Shown in pieces: positions 44,516-52,279 of a DNA stretch of 64,000 nucleotides (the first letter of the stretch is position 1; every line of letters starts with the position of its first letter). A program made the position numbers and the translations under genes. This DNA is from Streptomyces profundus (lineage in GTDB: Bacteria; Actinomycetota; Actinomycetes; Streptomycetales; Streptomycetaceae). The notes under the pieces were generated by a model that saw only the letters and a program-made list of their open reading frames with translations, ran no database searches and was not told the origin of the DNA. The DNA lies in NCBI RefSeq assembly GCF_020740535.1, contig NZ_CP082362.1, positions 1,364,001-1,428,000 on the forward strand, written 5' to 3'.

Positions 44516-45070
44516 ATGGCAACCAAGACAGCCTCCCACAGCGCCACCGACCGCACGGCGGAGCAAGCCCCTGAGGGGAAGAGCGGGGAGGGGAAGACCG
44601 GCGAGGCTCGCCTCCCCCAGCAGAACGCCGGCCGCGAGAGTGAGACCACCGTCAGCGAGGGCGCGTCGGGCGCGCAGGAGCCCGCCGAGACGCGGGGGCG
44701 CACCTCGATCGCCGGCGGGGTCGTGGAGAAGATCGCCGGAATGGCGGCGCGCGAGGTTCCCGGTGTGCACGCCCTCGGCGGCACCCTCTCCCGCACCCTT
44801 GGCGCCGTCCGGGACCGGGTTCCCGGCGGCCGGGCCCAGGTCAGCCGGGGTGTCAAGGTGGAGGTCGGCCAGCGGCAGACCGCCATCGACCTCGATGTGA
44901 TGGTGGAGTACGGCGTGCCGATCGCCGATCTCGCCCGCGAGGTGCGAGAGAACGTGATCGTGGCCGTTGAACGAATGACCGGCCTTGAGGTGATCGAAGT
45001 CAATATCGCGATTGTGGATGTCCGGCTGCCGGACGAGGAACTCCACGACGACGAGCCTCGGGTGCAGTGA
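44516..45070 (+). CDS. Asp23/Gls24 family envelope stress protein
   Basis: 184 residues. The first 55 residues are disordered (Glu, Gly and Ser-rich). The Asp23 domain (about 60-170) contains TSIAGGVVEKIAGMAAREVP, GVKVEVGQRQTAIDLDVMVE, YGVPIADLAREVRENVIVAV and VIEVNIAIVDVRLP. Asp23 proteins sit under the membrane and protect against alkaline and cell-wall stress. It is the first gene of a plus-strand operon with a membrane protein and YihY, divergent from the sigma/anti-sigma operon. Confidence 0.88.
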   Translation: MATKTASHSATDRTAEQAPEGKSGEGKTGEARLPQQNAGRESETTVSEGASGAQEPAETRGRTSIAGGVVEKIAGMAAREVPGVHALGGTLSRTLGAVRDRVPGGRAQVSRGVKVEVGQRQTAIDLDVMVEYGVPIADLAREVRENVIVAVERMTGLEVIEVNIAIVDVRLPDEELHDDEPRVQ

Positions 45071-45123
45071 GAACGACCGTGTGGGAACCGATGCGGAGTG
45101 GTGCGGACCGGTAAGGGGCAACA

Positions 45124-45429
45124 ATGCACAGCTGGGATGAGCACGGTGGAGACCTCGGCGCCGCCCGCCGCGAGGACGGCGGCGGCCCGGGCGGGCACGG
45201 GAGCCTGGGCGGACACGGTGGCCTGGGCGGGCACGGCGGCCTGGGCGGGCACGGTGGCCTGGGCGAGCACGGTGGCGGTGACCCCGGCCGTGGTGGCGGC
45301 GCGGTCCGCCACGGCGACGGCGGGGCGCATCAGGACCACTGGTCGCGACGTCGCCTCCCCGCGCTGGCCGTGGTGTTTACCGGGCTCGCGATCTGGCTGG
45401 TTCAGATGGTCCAGGCGGCCGGCAGGTGA
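45124..45429 (+). CDS. Gly/His-rich small membrane protein
   Basis: 101 residues. The first 70 residues are built on repeated HGGLGG units (GGHGSLGGHGGLGGHGGLGG), Asp and Arg; the C-terminus has one hydrophobic helix (ALAVVFTGLAIWLVQMV). Its stop overlaps the YihY start region (45426-45429, GTGA). The His/Gly repeat could bind metal. No family is recognised. Confidence 0.72.
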   Translation: MHSWDEHGGDLGAARREDGGGPGGHGSLGGHGGLGGHGGLGGHGGLGEHGGGDPGRGGGAVRHGDGGAHQDHWSRRRLPALAVVFTGLAIWLVQMVQAAGR

Positions 45430-47042
45430 CCGAAGCACGAACCCCGGACCGGCCCGACGCCGATCCGCGTGACCCGGAAGGTGCGGGGGGCGGGAGCCGC
45501 CGCTGGTGGCTGGCGCTCCGCCGCACCCCGGTGTCGCTGTGGCGGGACGACATCGACCACTGGGCCGCCGCCCTCACCTACTACTCGGTGCTGGCGATCT
45601 TCCCCACGCTCTTTGTCGCGCTCTCACTGCTCAACTTCGCTCATCCGGCGGCAGGACCCGAACTGATCGGGCATGTCAGCGCGCTGGTTCCGGCCAACTC
45701 CCGGGAGGACGTCTACAACGCGCTGACCGATGTGGCCGAACCCGGTTCCGGTGTCTGGCTGTTGACGGTGATCGGCGCGGCCAGCGCGGTGCTCGCCGCG
45801 TACAACTATCTGAGCATCTTCCGACGGGTGCTGCACGCGATGCACGGCGTCGCCGACCAGCGCCCGCCGCTGCGCGCCATCCCGCGCACCACGCTGACCG
45901 CCCTCGGCCTGCTCGGCCTGCTGGTGGCCAGCGCGGCGGCGCTGATCCTGACCAGCGGCGCGGTGCGGGCGATCGGCCGGATACTGGGCATGGGCGAGGG
46001 CGGCACCACGGCATGGACGGTCCTCAAATGGCCACTGCTGGTCGTTCTGGTGGCGACGCTGGTGCTCATGCTCTTCCGCACCGGTCCCGACCGGGCCAGG
46101 CCGCCCTACCGGGGGCTGCCGGGTGGCGCGTTGGCCGTGACGCTGTGGCTGGTGGCCTCGGCGGGCTTCGCGCTCTATGCCTCGCAGGTCACCACCTACA
46201 ACCGGCTCTATGGCTCGTTGGCCGGCATCGTGGTCTTCCTGGTGTGGCTCTGGGTGTCGAACCTGGCCCTGCTCTCGGGCGCCCAGTTCAACGCGGAACT
46301 GGCCAAGTCGGCGCGGGGATCGCTCACCGCGACCGGCACCGAGGAAGCGAAACGGAACCGTTTCGTACCAGTTGGCGCACCGCCGGCAGGCCGTCCCCGA
46401 AAGGGGGGAACGGAACGAAACGGTGTCGTACCCGAGGGGTCACCGCAGGGCGATCGGGCCTCGGAGAACGAACGGGAACGAAACGGTGTCGTACCGGGCG
46501 GCCCGCCTTCGGCGCAGGGCACCCCCGAGGGCCAGCGGGAACGAAACGGTCTCGTACCCGGCGGGCCAGCGCCGGCCCCGCCGCCGTCGCCCCCACCAAA
46601 CATGTCCCCGCCGAACACGTCGCCGCCGAACACATCACCACCGAACGCCGCTTCGTCGCCCAACACATCACCGCCGAACACCCCTTCACCACCAAACATG
46701 TCCCCGCCGAACACATCACCGCCGAACGCCGCTTCGTCGCGCCCGGCGGCCGGTGGTTCCGCCGTTGCCGGTGGTTCCGCCGTTGCCGGTGGTTCCGCCG
46801 TTGCAGGTGGTTCCGCCGTTGGCGGGGATGCCGCCGGCAGCGACGCGGCCGACTCCGGTGGCGGCGACGGGGCGATACGTGTCCCGCCCCCGCCCGCGTT
46901 CCCGCCGCTGCCGTTACGGCCTCCGGCACCGCCCCGCCCCACCGTCCCACCACCCCCCTCGGCCCCGCCCGCGATCCCGCCCCCGCCGTTCCCTCAACCC
47001 GCCGGCGTCGCCTCGCGGTCGGCCTCCGCCAACGAGGGGTAG
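45426..47042 (+). CDS. YihY/BrkB membrane protein with repeat-built C-terminal tail
   Basis: 538 residues from a GTG overlapping the upstream stop. Residues about 35-290 form the YihY/virulence factor BrkB domain: six membrane helices, with DHWAAALTYYSVLAIFPTLF, YNYLSIFRRVLHAMHGV and the final GSLAGIVVFLVWLWVSNLAL followed by LSGAQFNAE. From about residue 295 the sequence is unlike the family: four 21-residue units (RN..VP.G...), Pro/Asn repeats (SPPNTSPPN), Gly/Ser repeats (GGSAVA x4) and a Pro-rich end. The usual YihY protein ends soon after the last helix. The gene end overlaps the convergent old yellow enzyme gene by 49 nt. The tail probably sits inside the cell or on the wall side; its role is unknown. 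Confidence 0.85.
   Translation: MTEARTPDRPDADPRDPEGAGGGSRRWWLALRRTPVSLWRDDIDHWAAALTYYSVLAIFPTLFVALSLLNFAHPAAGPELIGHVSALVPANSREDVYNALTDVAEPGSGVWLLTVIGAASAVLAAYNYLSIFRRVLHAMHGVADQRPPLRAIPRTTLTALGLLGLLVASAAALILTSGAVRAIGRILGMGEGGTTAWTVLKWPLLVVLVATLVLMLFRTGPDRARPPYRGLPGGALAVTLWLVASAGFALYASQVTTYNRLYGSLAGIVVFLVWLWVSNLALLSGAQFNAELAKSARGSLTATGTEEAKRNRFVPVGAPPAGRPRKGGTERNGVVPEGSPQGDRASENERERNGVVPGGPPSAQGTPEGQRERNGLVPGGPAPAPPPSPPPNMSPPNTSPPNTSPPNAASSPNTSPPNTPSPPNMSPPNTSPPNAASSRPAAGGSAVAGGSAVAGGSAVAGGSAVGGDAAGSDAADSGGGDGAIRVPPPPAFPPLPLRPPAPPRPTVPPPPSAPPAIPPPPFPQPAGVASRSASANEG
46347..46558 (+). repeat. Four 63-bp in-frame repeats with a 21-bp palindromic core
   Basis: Cores at 46349-46369, 46412-46432, 46475-46495 and 46538-46558 are spaced exactly 63 bp. 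The last three read GGAACGAAACGGTGTCGTACC or one-base variants, a near-palindrome; the first is GAAACGGAACCGTTTCGTACC. The unit encodes 21 residues of the YihY tail. It is kept both as DNA palindrome and as coding sequence. Confidence 0.8.
46752..46823 (+). repeat. Four 18-bp tandem units (GGSAVA)
   Basis: 46752-46769, 46770-46787, 46788-46805 and 46806-46823: the unit GGTGGTTCCGCCGTTGCC, with one-base differences in the last two copies. It codes for six-residue GGSAVA/G repeats in the YihY tail. Confidence 0.9.
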
Positions 47043-48103
47043 TCGGTGTAGCCCTCGGCCCCCCGCGTGTAGAGCCGCCCGGTGTCGATCGCGTTGAGTT
47101 CGGCGCCGGCGGCGAACCGCGCCGGCAGGTCGGGGTTGGCGAGGAACGCGCGCCCGTAGGAGACCAGGTCGGCGCGGCCGGAGGCGAGCAGTTCGGCTCC
47201 CTGTTCCCTGGTGGTGGCCGGCCCGTTCTCCCCCACGTTGGCGATCAGCGTGCCCGACCAGCGCGGGCCCAGCTCTTCGAGGGCCGGATAGCGGTCGTTG
47301 TCGGTCAGATGCAGATAGGCGAGGTCGACCTCACGCAGCGCGTCGACCAGGAGTCGGTAGACCGGCCCCGGGTCCGCCTCCACCATCCCGAACTGCGGGT
47401 TTCCCGGCGAGATGCGCAGCGCGACGCGTGCGCCGCCCACCGCGTCAGCCACCGCGCGCACCACCCGCAGCGGGAACCGGGTCCGGTTCTCGGGGGAACC
47501 GCCGAAGGCGTCGGTGCGCAGGTTGGTGTTGTCGGCGAGGAACTGGTGCAGCAGGTAGCTGTTGGCACCGTGGAGCTCGATCCCGTCGAATCCGGCGGGG
47601 CCGACCGCGAGTCGGGCCGAGTTGACATAGTCGGCGACGGCGATGTCCAGGTCCTCCTCCGTCATCTCCCTTGGCACCGGGGCGAGTTCCCGTTCGCCGC
47701 CGCGCAGGGTGACGCGTTCGGGCGGGGCGACGGCGGAGGGTCCCGCCGGTTGCGAGCCGTCGATGCGTCCGCCGGGGTGGCCGAGCCGTCCCCCGTGCAT
47801 CAGCTGGGCGAAGATCCGTCCGCCGGCCGCGTGGACCTCGTCGGTGACGCGGCGCCAGGCGGCGGCGTGGGCCGGGGTCTGAAGGCCGGGGATCCGCCAT
47901 CCGCTCTGCCCTCGGACGCTGGGCCAGAGCCCTTCGGTGATGATCAGTCCGGCGCTGGCGCGCTGCGCGTAGTAGGTGGCGACGATCGGAAGCGGGTCGC
48001 CGTCCTCGGTACCTCGGTAGCGTGTCATCGGGGCCATGACCAGCCGGTTCGGGAGGGTCAGCGGGCCGAGGGAATACGGAGTGAAAAGCGTGGTGTTGGT
48101 CAT
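46994..48103 (-). CDS. Old yellow enzyme-type alkene reductase
   Basis: 369 residues from ATG 48103. The OYE/NemA family motifs are LFTPYSLGPLTLPNRLVMAP, AQLMHGGRLGHP, the substrate-binding pair in ELHGANSYLLHQFL (His, Asn) and GGSPENRTRFPLRV, with the FMN phosphate end DLVSYGRAFLANPDLPARF. It reduces the C=C bond of activated alkenes or nitro compounds with NADPH. It is divergent from a MerR regulator; a palindrome between them is the probable operator. Confidence 0.9.
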   Translation of the reverse strand: MTNTTLFTPYSLGPLTLPNRLVMAPMTRYRGTEDGDPLPIVATYYAQRASAGLIITEGLWPSVRGQSGWRIPGLQTPAHAAAWRRVTDEVHAAGGRIFAQLMHGGRLGHPGGRIDGSQPAGPSAVAPPERVTLRGGERELAPVPREMTEEDLDIAVADYVNSARLAVGPAGFDGIELHGANSYLLHQFLADNTNLRTDAFGGSPENRTRFPLRVVRAVADAVGGARVALRISPGNPQFGMVEADPGPVYRLLVDALREVDLAYLHLTDNDRYPALEELGPRWSGTLIANVGENGPATTREQGAELLASGRADLVSYGRAFLANPDLPARFAAGAELNAIDTGRLYTRGAEGYTDYPSLAEADREATPAG

Positions 48104-48120
48104 GGCTGGACGGTAGGAGG

Positions 48121-48134
48121 TGACACCAGTGTCA
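48121..48134. promoter_or_regulatory. MerR operator TGACAC-CA-GTGTCA
   Basis: 14-bp palindrome in the divergent region between the OYE and MerR genes. On the minus strand it sits within a spacer of about 20 bp between TTGAAT and TACCGT, the overlong spacing typical of MerR-activated promoters. The plus-strand start at 48129 lies inside the palindrome. Confidence 0.65.
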
Positions 48135-48563
48135 GATTCAAGTCCGGTTCCGGCGCCGGCCATGGGCGAGGGCGGGGGCGCCGAACCCCGGCTCACCATC
48201 GGCGCGTTGGCGCGTCACACCGGGGTGAGCGAGCGGTCGCTGCGCTACTACGAGCAGCAGGGCCTGCTGGTGGCCGAACGTTCGCCCGGCGGGCATCGGC
48301 GGTATCCGGAGCGCGCGGTGCACCGGGTGATCCGCATCCAGGAGCTTTTCGCGGCCGGGATGTGCAGTTCGAAGATCGAGCAGGTGCTGCCCTGCCTGCG
48401 GGACGAGGACGGCGGCCCCTCCGGCCGTGCGACGCCGCTGCTGATGTCCGATCTGACCGAGCACCGTGCCCGGCTCGACCGGCTGATCGCCGAGTTGGAG
48501 ATCAGTCGGGAGGTCCTCGACCAGGTGATCGAGGCGGCGGTGGGCAACGGGGAGCGCGGCTGA
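48129..48563 (+). CDS. MerR family transcriptional regulator
   Basis: 144 residues from GTG 48129, placed by AGGAGG at 48115-48120 (8-nt spacing); GTG 48120 would overlap its own ribosome site. The N-terminal helix-turn-helix is LTIGALARHTGVSERSLRYY, then the wing EQQGLLVAERSPGGHRRYPE, and a dimerisation coiled coil (LTEHRARLDRLIAELEISRE). Only one cysteine (MCSSKIEQ) and a further CLRDE are present, so it is not a classic metal sensor. Probably controls the divergent OYE gene. Confidence 0.88.
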   Translation: MSDSSPVPAPAMGEGGGAEPRLTIGALARHTGVSERSLRYYEQQGLLVAERSPGGHRRYPERAVHRVIRIQELFAAGMCSSKIEQVLPCLRDEDGGPSGRATPLLMSDLTEHRARLDRLIAELEISREVLDQVIEAAVGNGERG

Positions 48564-48569
48564 GGAACG

Positions 48570-49655
48570 TCAGCGCAGCACGGCTGCCAGCAGGTCGGTG
48601 CCCAGCGCCGTCAGATCGGGAACGTTGAGGGTGTAACGAACATACCGACCGTCCCGTCTGGCCGTGAGCAGTCCCGATCGGCGCAGCACTGCGAGGTGGC
48701 GGGACACCTCGGGCGGTGTGAGTTCCCAGGCGTGGGCCAGCTCCCCCGTGGTGTGCGGGCCGCGGGCCAGGGTGCGCAGCAGCCGCAGCCGCAGCGGGTG
48801 GGCGACCGCGTCCAACCGTGCGGTGACGGTTTCCAGCGAAACTGGTTCGGAGGGGCTGGGTTCCGCCACGGGGTACTGCACCACCGGCTGCCATCCGGGG
48901 GCCTGGACCACCACCAGATGGGGGCGGACGAAGACGCTGGGGATGAAGGTGACCCCGGAGCCGTCGGGGGCGGTGGCCCGGTCCTGAAGCTTGTCGATGA
49001 CGATCCGGTCGCCGCCGGGGGCCAGAGTGATCGCCCCGGAGACGGAGGCGAGTGCGGGGCCGATGCCCTGCCGCTTGAGCAGGTCGTTCTTCAGGCGCAC
49101 GTCGGTGGCGAGCCGTGCGGCGGCGCCGGCCCAGGCGGCGTCGAAGAAGGCCTCGGCGCACTGTTCGAGCGTCTCGCGCACCCAGGCCCGCACCACCTTG
49201 GGGTCCGCGAGCAGCCGTTCCGCGAACGCTTCCTGTCGCGCGCCGCCGGCCTGGGCCAGGTACAGGGCCCGCTCGCGCGCGGTCGCGTCGGTGAGCGGCG
49301 AAGAACGGGCGAGGGGGACGCGGCTGCTGCTACAGGTGGCGACGAGCGCGGCGGTCACATATGCCTCGTCGTCGATCCGGTCGACGTCGTCCAGTTCCTC
49401 GGCGAGGGTGGGTCGGGGCCGGGCGGGGATCAGGAAGTCGGCCTGGGAGGAGCGCCAGAGGAACTCGGCCTCCCGCAGCCGCTCGGCCAGCTCGGGCCGC
49501 AGTTCCGCCCAGGTGTCCGCGGCCCAGCCGGCGCGTCGCTGATGGTGTCCCGGTTCGGCCAGCACATGCAGCATCGCGGTCAGTTCGGCCAGCGGGGAGG
49601 CGGCGAACCACAGCCGTTGGGACGGCGGGCCGCTGATGTCGATCCTCAACGTCAC
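48570..49655 (-). CDS. DUF5937-type ArsR-family winged-helix regulator
   Basis: 361 residues from GTG 49655. The N-terminal 250 residues are an all-helical regulatory domain as in DUF5937 proteins (QRLWFAASPLAELTAMLHVL at 13-32). The C-terminal about 90 residues form an ArsR-type winged helix-turn-helix (AVAHPLRLRLLRTLARGPHT, TGELAHAWELTPPEVSRHLA, VLRRSGLLTARRDGRYVRYT). It is divergent from an MFS pump, 53 nt from a perfect inverted repeat, and likely represses that pump. No ArsR metal cysteines are seen. Confidence 0.82.
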   Translation of the reverse strand: MTLRIDISGPPSQRLWFAASPLAELTAMLHVLAEPGHHQRRAGWAADTWAELRPELAERLREAEFLWRSSQADFLIPARPRPTLAEELDDVDRIDDEAYVTAALVATCSSSRVPLARSSPLTDATARERALYLAQAGGARQEAFAERLLADPKVVRAWVRETLEQCAEAFFDAAWAGAAARLATDVRLKNDLLKRQGIGPALASVSGAITLAPGGDRIVIDKLQDRATAPDGSGVTFIPSVFVRPHLVVVQAPGWQPVVQYPVAEPSPSEPVSLETVTARLDAVAHPLRLRLLRTLARGPHTTGELAHAWELTPPEVSRHLAVLRRSGLLTARRDGRYVRYTLNVPDLTALGTDLLAAVLR

Positions 49656-49691
49656 CCATTCATCATCACCGGTCGGACGGTCGGGGTCGGC

Positions 49692-49718
49692 GTCGGTTGA
49701 CGTTGTCGGTCAACCGAC
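49692..49718. promoter_or_regulatory. Perfect 10-bp inverted repeat, probable ArsR operator
   Basis: GTCGGTTGAC (49692-49701), 7-nt spacer, GTCAACCGAC (49709-49718). The inner TTGAC...GTCAA matches ArsR-type symmetry. It abuts the ATG of the MFS gene, which suggests a leaderless or operator-blocked start. Confidence 0.7.
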
Positions 49719-50996
49719 ATGGCCCGCGCGGCGGCCGGACGCACCGTTGCCGCCATGGCGTCCACCACCACGTTCAGGCTCAGCGCGCTCGTCCGCGCCT
49801 CCGGGGGGCCGCGCTATGCCGTCGCGCTGGCCGTCGACGCGCTCGGCACGGGCCTGCTGCGGCCGTTTCTGCTGCTCTACGGCGTGCTGGTGCTGGGGCT
49901 TTCGGCGCCGGCCACCGGCATCGCCATGACGCTCGGCATCGTCATGGGTCTGGTGTGCATGCCGGCGGTGGGCTGGTGGTTGGACCGGGGCGCGCGCAGC
50001 GCGGTGGTGGCGGCGTCGATGCTGGTGCGGGTGCTGGGGGTGGCGCTGCTGCTGGCCACGCCGGTGGGGAACGTCTGGCTGTTCGCGGCGGCGGCGCTGC
50101 TGCTCGGCGTCGGCAACCAGGCGTGGCCGGCCGCCCATGCGGCTCTGGTGGCCACGGTCGCGCATGGCAGGGAACGTGACACCGCGCTGGCCGGGGGCCG
50201 TGCGCTGCGCAACGCCGGCATGGGGGTGGGCGCGCTGCTCGCGACCGTGTGTCTGGCGGGCGGCCCCGCCGCGCTGCGGGTGTTGGCGGCTATCACCGGG
50301 CTCGCGTGTCTGGCCGCCGCGGCTCTGACGTGGTCGGTGCGGCTGCGGGTGCGGCCGGTCGCTCCGCCGGCCGGGGGTGGGGATGAGGGGGCGGCGCCCC
50401 GGATGCGCGCGCTGTTGGCCGCCAACGTGATCTACGCCTTCTGCCTCCAGGTGCCCGAGATCGCGCTGCCGCTGATCTTGGTCACGAGGTTGGACGCGTC
50501 CCCGATGTGGTCGGCGGCGATCTTCGTGGCCAACACGGTGCTGGTGGTGACCCTCCAGGTGCCGGTCACCCTGCTGTTGTCCCGTTTCTCCCGGCGGGCG
50601 GTGTTGGCCTCGGGTGGTGTGGTGCTCACCGTGTCCTACCTGGGCTTTCTCGCGGCGACCTCGTTGGGTCCCGGCTGGGGGCCGCCGGCCGTCGCCCTGG
50701 TCTCGGTGGTCTGCACGCTCGGGGAGATCGTCTACGCGGGCACCGCCACGGCGTTGGTCACGGTCCTTGCCCCGGCGCGGGTGTTGGGGCGTACGCTCGC
50801 GCGGTTCGAGCTGTCGACGGGCTTCGGTCTCGCGGTGTCGCCGATGGTCTTCACCGCGTTGGCCCCTCATGGCTCGGTCGCGCTCTGGGGTGGTCTGGCC
50901 GGTGCGACGCTTCTCTCGGCCGGCGCGGTCGCCGTCGAGAAGGATGCCGAGAGGGACGGGGGTGCGCGCGAAGGCGGGGCTCCCGAGCGGTGTTGA
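49719..50996 (+). CDS. MFS transporter
   Basis: 425 residues with 12 predicted membrane helices. After a short N-terminus (FRLSALVRASGGPRYAVALA) come the helices VDALGTGLLRPFLLLYGVLV, motif GWWLDRGARSAVV in the 2-3 loop and an intracellular break between helices 6 and 7 (RLRVRPVAPPAGGGDEGAAP). The ATG at 49719 lies immediately after an inverted repeat, with no ribosome site; ATG 49755 (MASTTTFRLSALVRASGG) is the other candidate. Divergent from a winged-helix regulator. Substrate unknown; drug efflux is a common role. Confidence 0.82.
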   Translation: MARAAAGRTVAAMASTTTFRLSALVRASGGPRYAVALAVDALGTGLLRPFLLLYGVLVLGLSAPATGIAMTLGIVMGLVCMPAVGWWLDRGARSAVVAASMLVRVLGVALLLATPVGNVWLFAAAALLLGVGNQAWPAAHAALVATVAHGRERDTALAGGRALRNAGMGVGALLATVCLAGGPAALRVLAAITGLACLAAAALTWSVRLRVRPVAPPAGGGDEGAAPRMRALLAANVIYAFCLQVPEIALPLILVTRLDASPMWSAAIFVANTVLVVTLQVPVTLLLSRFSRRAVLASGGVVLTVSYLGFLAATSLGPGWGPPAVALVSVVCTLGEIVYAGTATALVTVLAPARVLGRTLARFELSTGFGLAVSPMVFTALAPHGSVALWGGLAGATLLSAGAVAVEKDAERDGGAREGGAPERC

Positions 50997-51039
50997 CGTC
51001 CCTGGCCGGGGTTCGGGGGTGGAACCTAGGGTGTCGGCC

Positions 51040-51465
51040 ATGGAGCCAACCACCGAGGAAGAGCCGTCCCCCTGGCGTCGACGGGGCCATCTGTCGCTGA
51101 TCACGGTGGGGGTGGCGGCGCTGATATCGCTGCTGGCGCTGCCCGCGAACGGCTGGCCGACGGGTGGCCTGCGCGGCGGCCCTGACGCGCGGTCGATCAG
51201 CTGCGACGCCGTCCTGTTCGGCGGCCCTTCCGATGCGTTGGGCACCGCCTGGGACAGGCAGTCGGGCCGGGTGAGCGGCGAGGAACAGGGGAGGATCAAC
51301 GCCGCGTGTGACGCCAAGAGGACGCAGCGGATCGGCTGGTCGGTGGTGGTCGCGATCCCCGTGGTGCTGTTGATCGTGCGGCTGCCGCCGGGGCGGCGGT
51401 GGCGGACCGACGGCTGGAACCTCGACTGGCCGGGACATGGCGGCGCGCACTACCACCACCGCTGA
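51040..51465 (+). CDS. Small two-helix membrane protein
   Basis: 141 residues. Helix 1 (LSLITVGVAALISLLALPAN) is near 19-38 and helix 2 (IGWSVVVAIPVVLLIVRLP) near 99-117, with a loop of about 60 residues holding two cysteines (SCDAVLFGG and ACDAKR). This cysteine pair outside the membrane would give a disulfide. No family recognised. Confidence 0.72.
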   Translation: MEPTTEEEPSPWRRRGHLSLITVGVAALISLLALPANGWPTGGLRGGPDARSISCDAVLFGGPSDALGTAWDRQSGRVSGEEQGRINAACDAKRTQRIGWSVVVAIPVVLLIVRLPPGRRWRTDGWNLDWPGHGGAHYHHR

Positions 51466-51495
51466 CGCCGTACCGCCGACCGTCGTCTCGCGTGG

Positions 51496-52152
51496 TCAGG
51501 CGGCGCGGTGTCGCAGTGCGCCCTCGACGCCGAGCCTCGGGGTGCTGAGGACGGGGGTTGGGAGGTCGGTCAGCAGGTCCTTGGCCGGGGCCATGGACGC
51601 CTGGGCCAGCACCAGCACGTCGACGTCCGTCGCCAGTCGACGGGCGTGGGTGGCCACTTCGCGGGCGTAGCCGTCGGTGTCGCCGGCCGTGAACAGCTCC
51701 CAGGCGCTGAGGCAGGGCGCGGGCACCAGTTCGACCTCGCGGCCGGCGGCTCGGGCGCACGCGTCGAGCAGTTGGCTGGTGGGGTCGATGCTGGAGGCGC
51801 TGGTGGCGATGATCGCGATCCGGCGGCCGGCGCGGACGGCGGCCTCGGCCATCGGCCGGTCCACACGGAGGACCGGCACGGGCAGCGGGCCGCCGGCCTG
51901 GGCGCCGTACTCCTCGGCGAGGCCGGCGATGCTGGAGCAGGTGCAGACGATCACCTCGGCGCCGTTCTCGGCGAGTTGGTCCAGATCGCGGCGCACCTCG
52001 GCGCGGGTCACCTCGTCGAGGCCGTGTTCCCGGGCGCGCTCCAGGTGCCGTTCGGAGATCAGATGCTCGGCGGGTGTCCCCGGTGCCAGCTCGTCGAGCA
52101 GACCCTGGAACGAGGCTTGGTGCACGGCCGCGGTATGCAGAAACCCGATCAT
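51496..52152 (-). CDS. Asp/Glu racemase-family protein lacking the second catalytic Cys
   Basis: 218 residues. The first catalytic motif is VIVCTCSSIAG with C70 and C72. In two-base racemases a second cysteine (G-C-T/P) lies about 110 residues later; here that position reads VLVLAQASMAPAKDLL with no cysteine. Thus it is more like the one-cysteine arylmalonate decarboxylase/maleate isomerase-like subset, or inactive as racemase. The gene is divergent from a SnoaL-like gene across a nested inverted repeat. Confidence 0.78.
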   Translation of the reverse strand: MIGFLHTAAVHQASFQGLLDELAPGTPAEHLISERHLERAREHGLDEVTRAEVRRDLDQLAENGAEVIVCTCSSIAGLAEEYGAQAGGPLPVPVLRVDRPMAEAAVRAGRRIAIIATSASSIDPTSQLLDACARAAGREVELVPAPCLSAWELFTAGDTDGYAREVATHARRLATDVDVLVLAQASMAPAKDLLTDLPTPVLSTPRLGVEGALRHRAA

Positions 52153-52214
52153 GTGGGCAGCCTAGGCCCATGCCACGCTGGCCGCTTCGGTACGGTCCGC
52201 CCGCTGCGGACTCC

Positions 52215-52267
52215 AGTGCCGCGTCGGTCGGGGTTTGCGCGGGGCAAACCCTGGCTGATGCGGCACT
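52215..52267. promoter_or_regulatory. Nested inverted repeats between racemase-like and SnoaL-like genes
   Basis: The outer arms AGTGCCGC (52215-52222) and GCGGCACT (52260-52267) enclose the inner arms GGGTTTGC (52231-52238) and GCAAACCC (52244-52251). All arms pair perfectly; the segments between inner and outer arms do not pair. Likely binding site(s) for one or two dimeric regulators. Confidence 0.6.
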
Positions 52268-52279
52268 AGGGTGTGTTCC

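Noticed and set aside
45506..48628. 1040-codon plus-strand frame running through YihY, OYE and MerR
   Set aside because: Crosses genes on both strands; Arg/Gly-rich; shadow.
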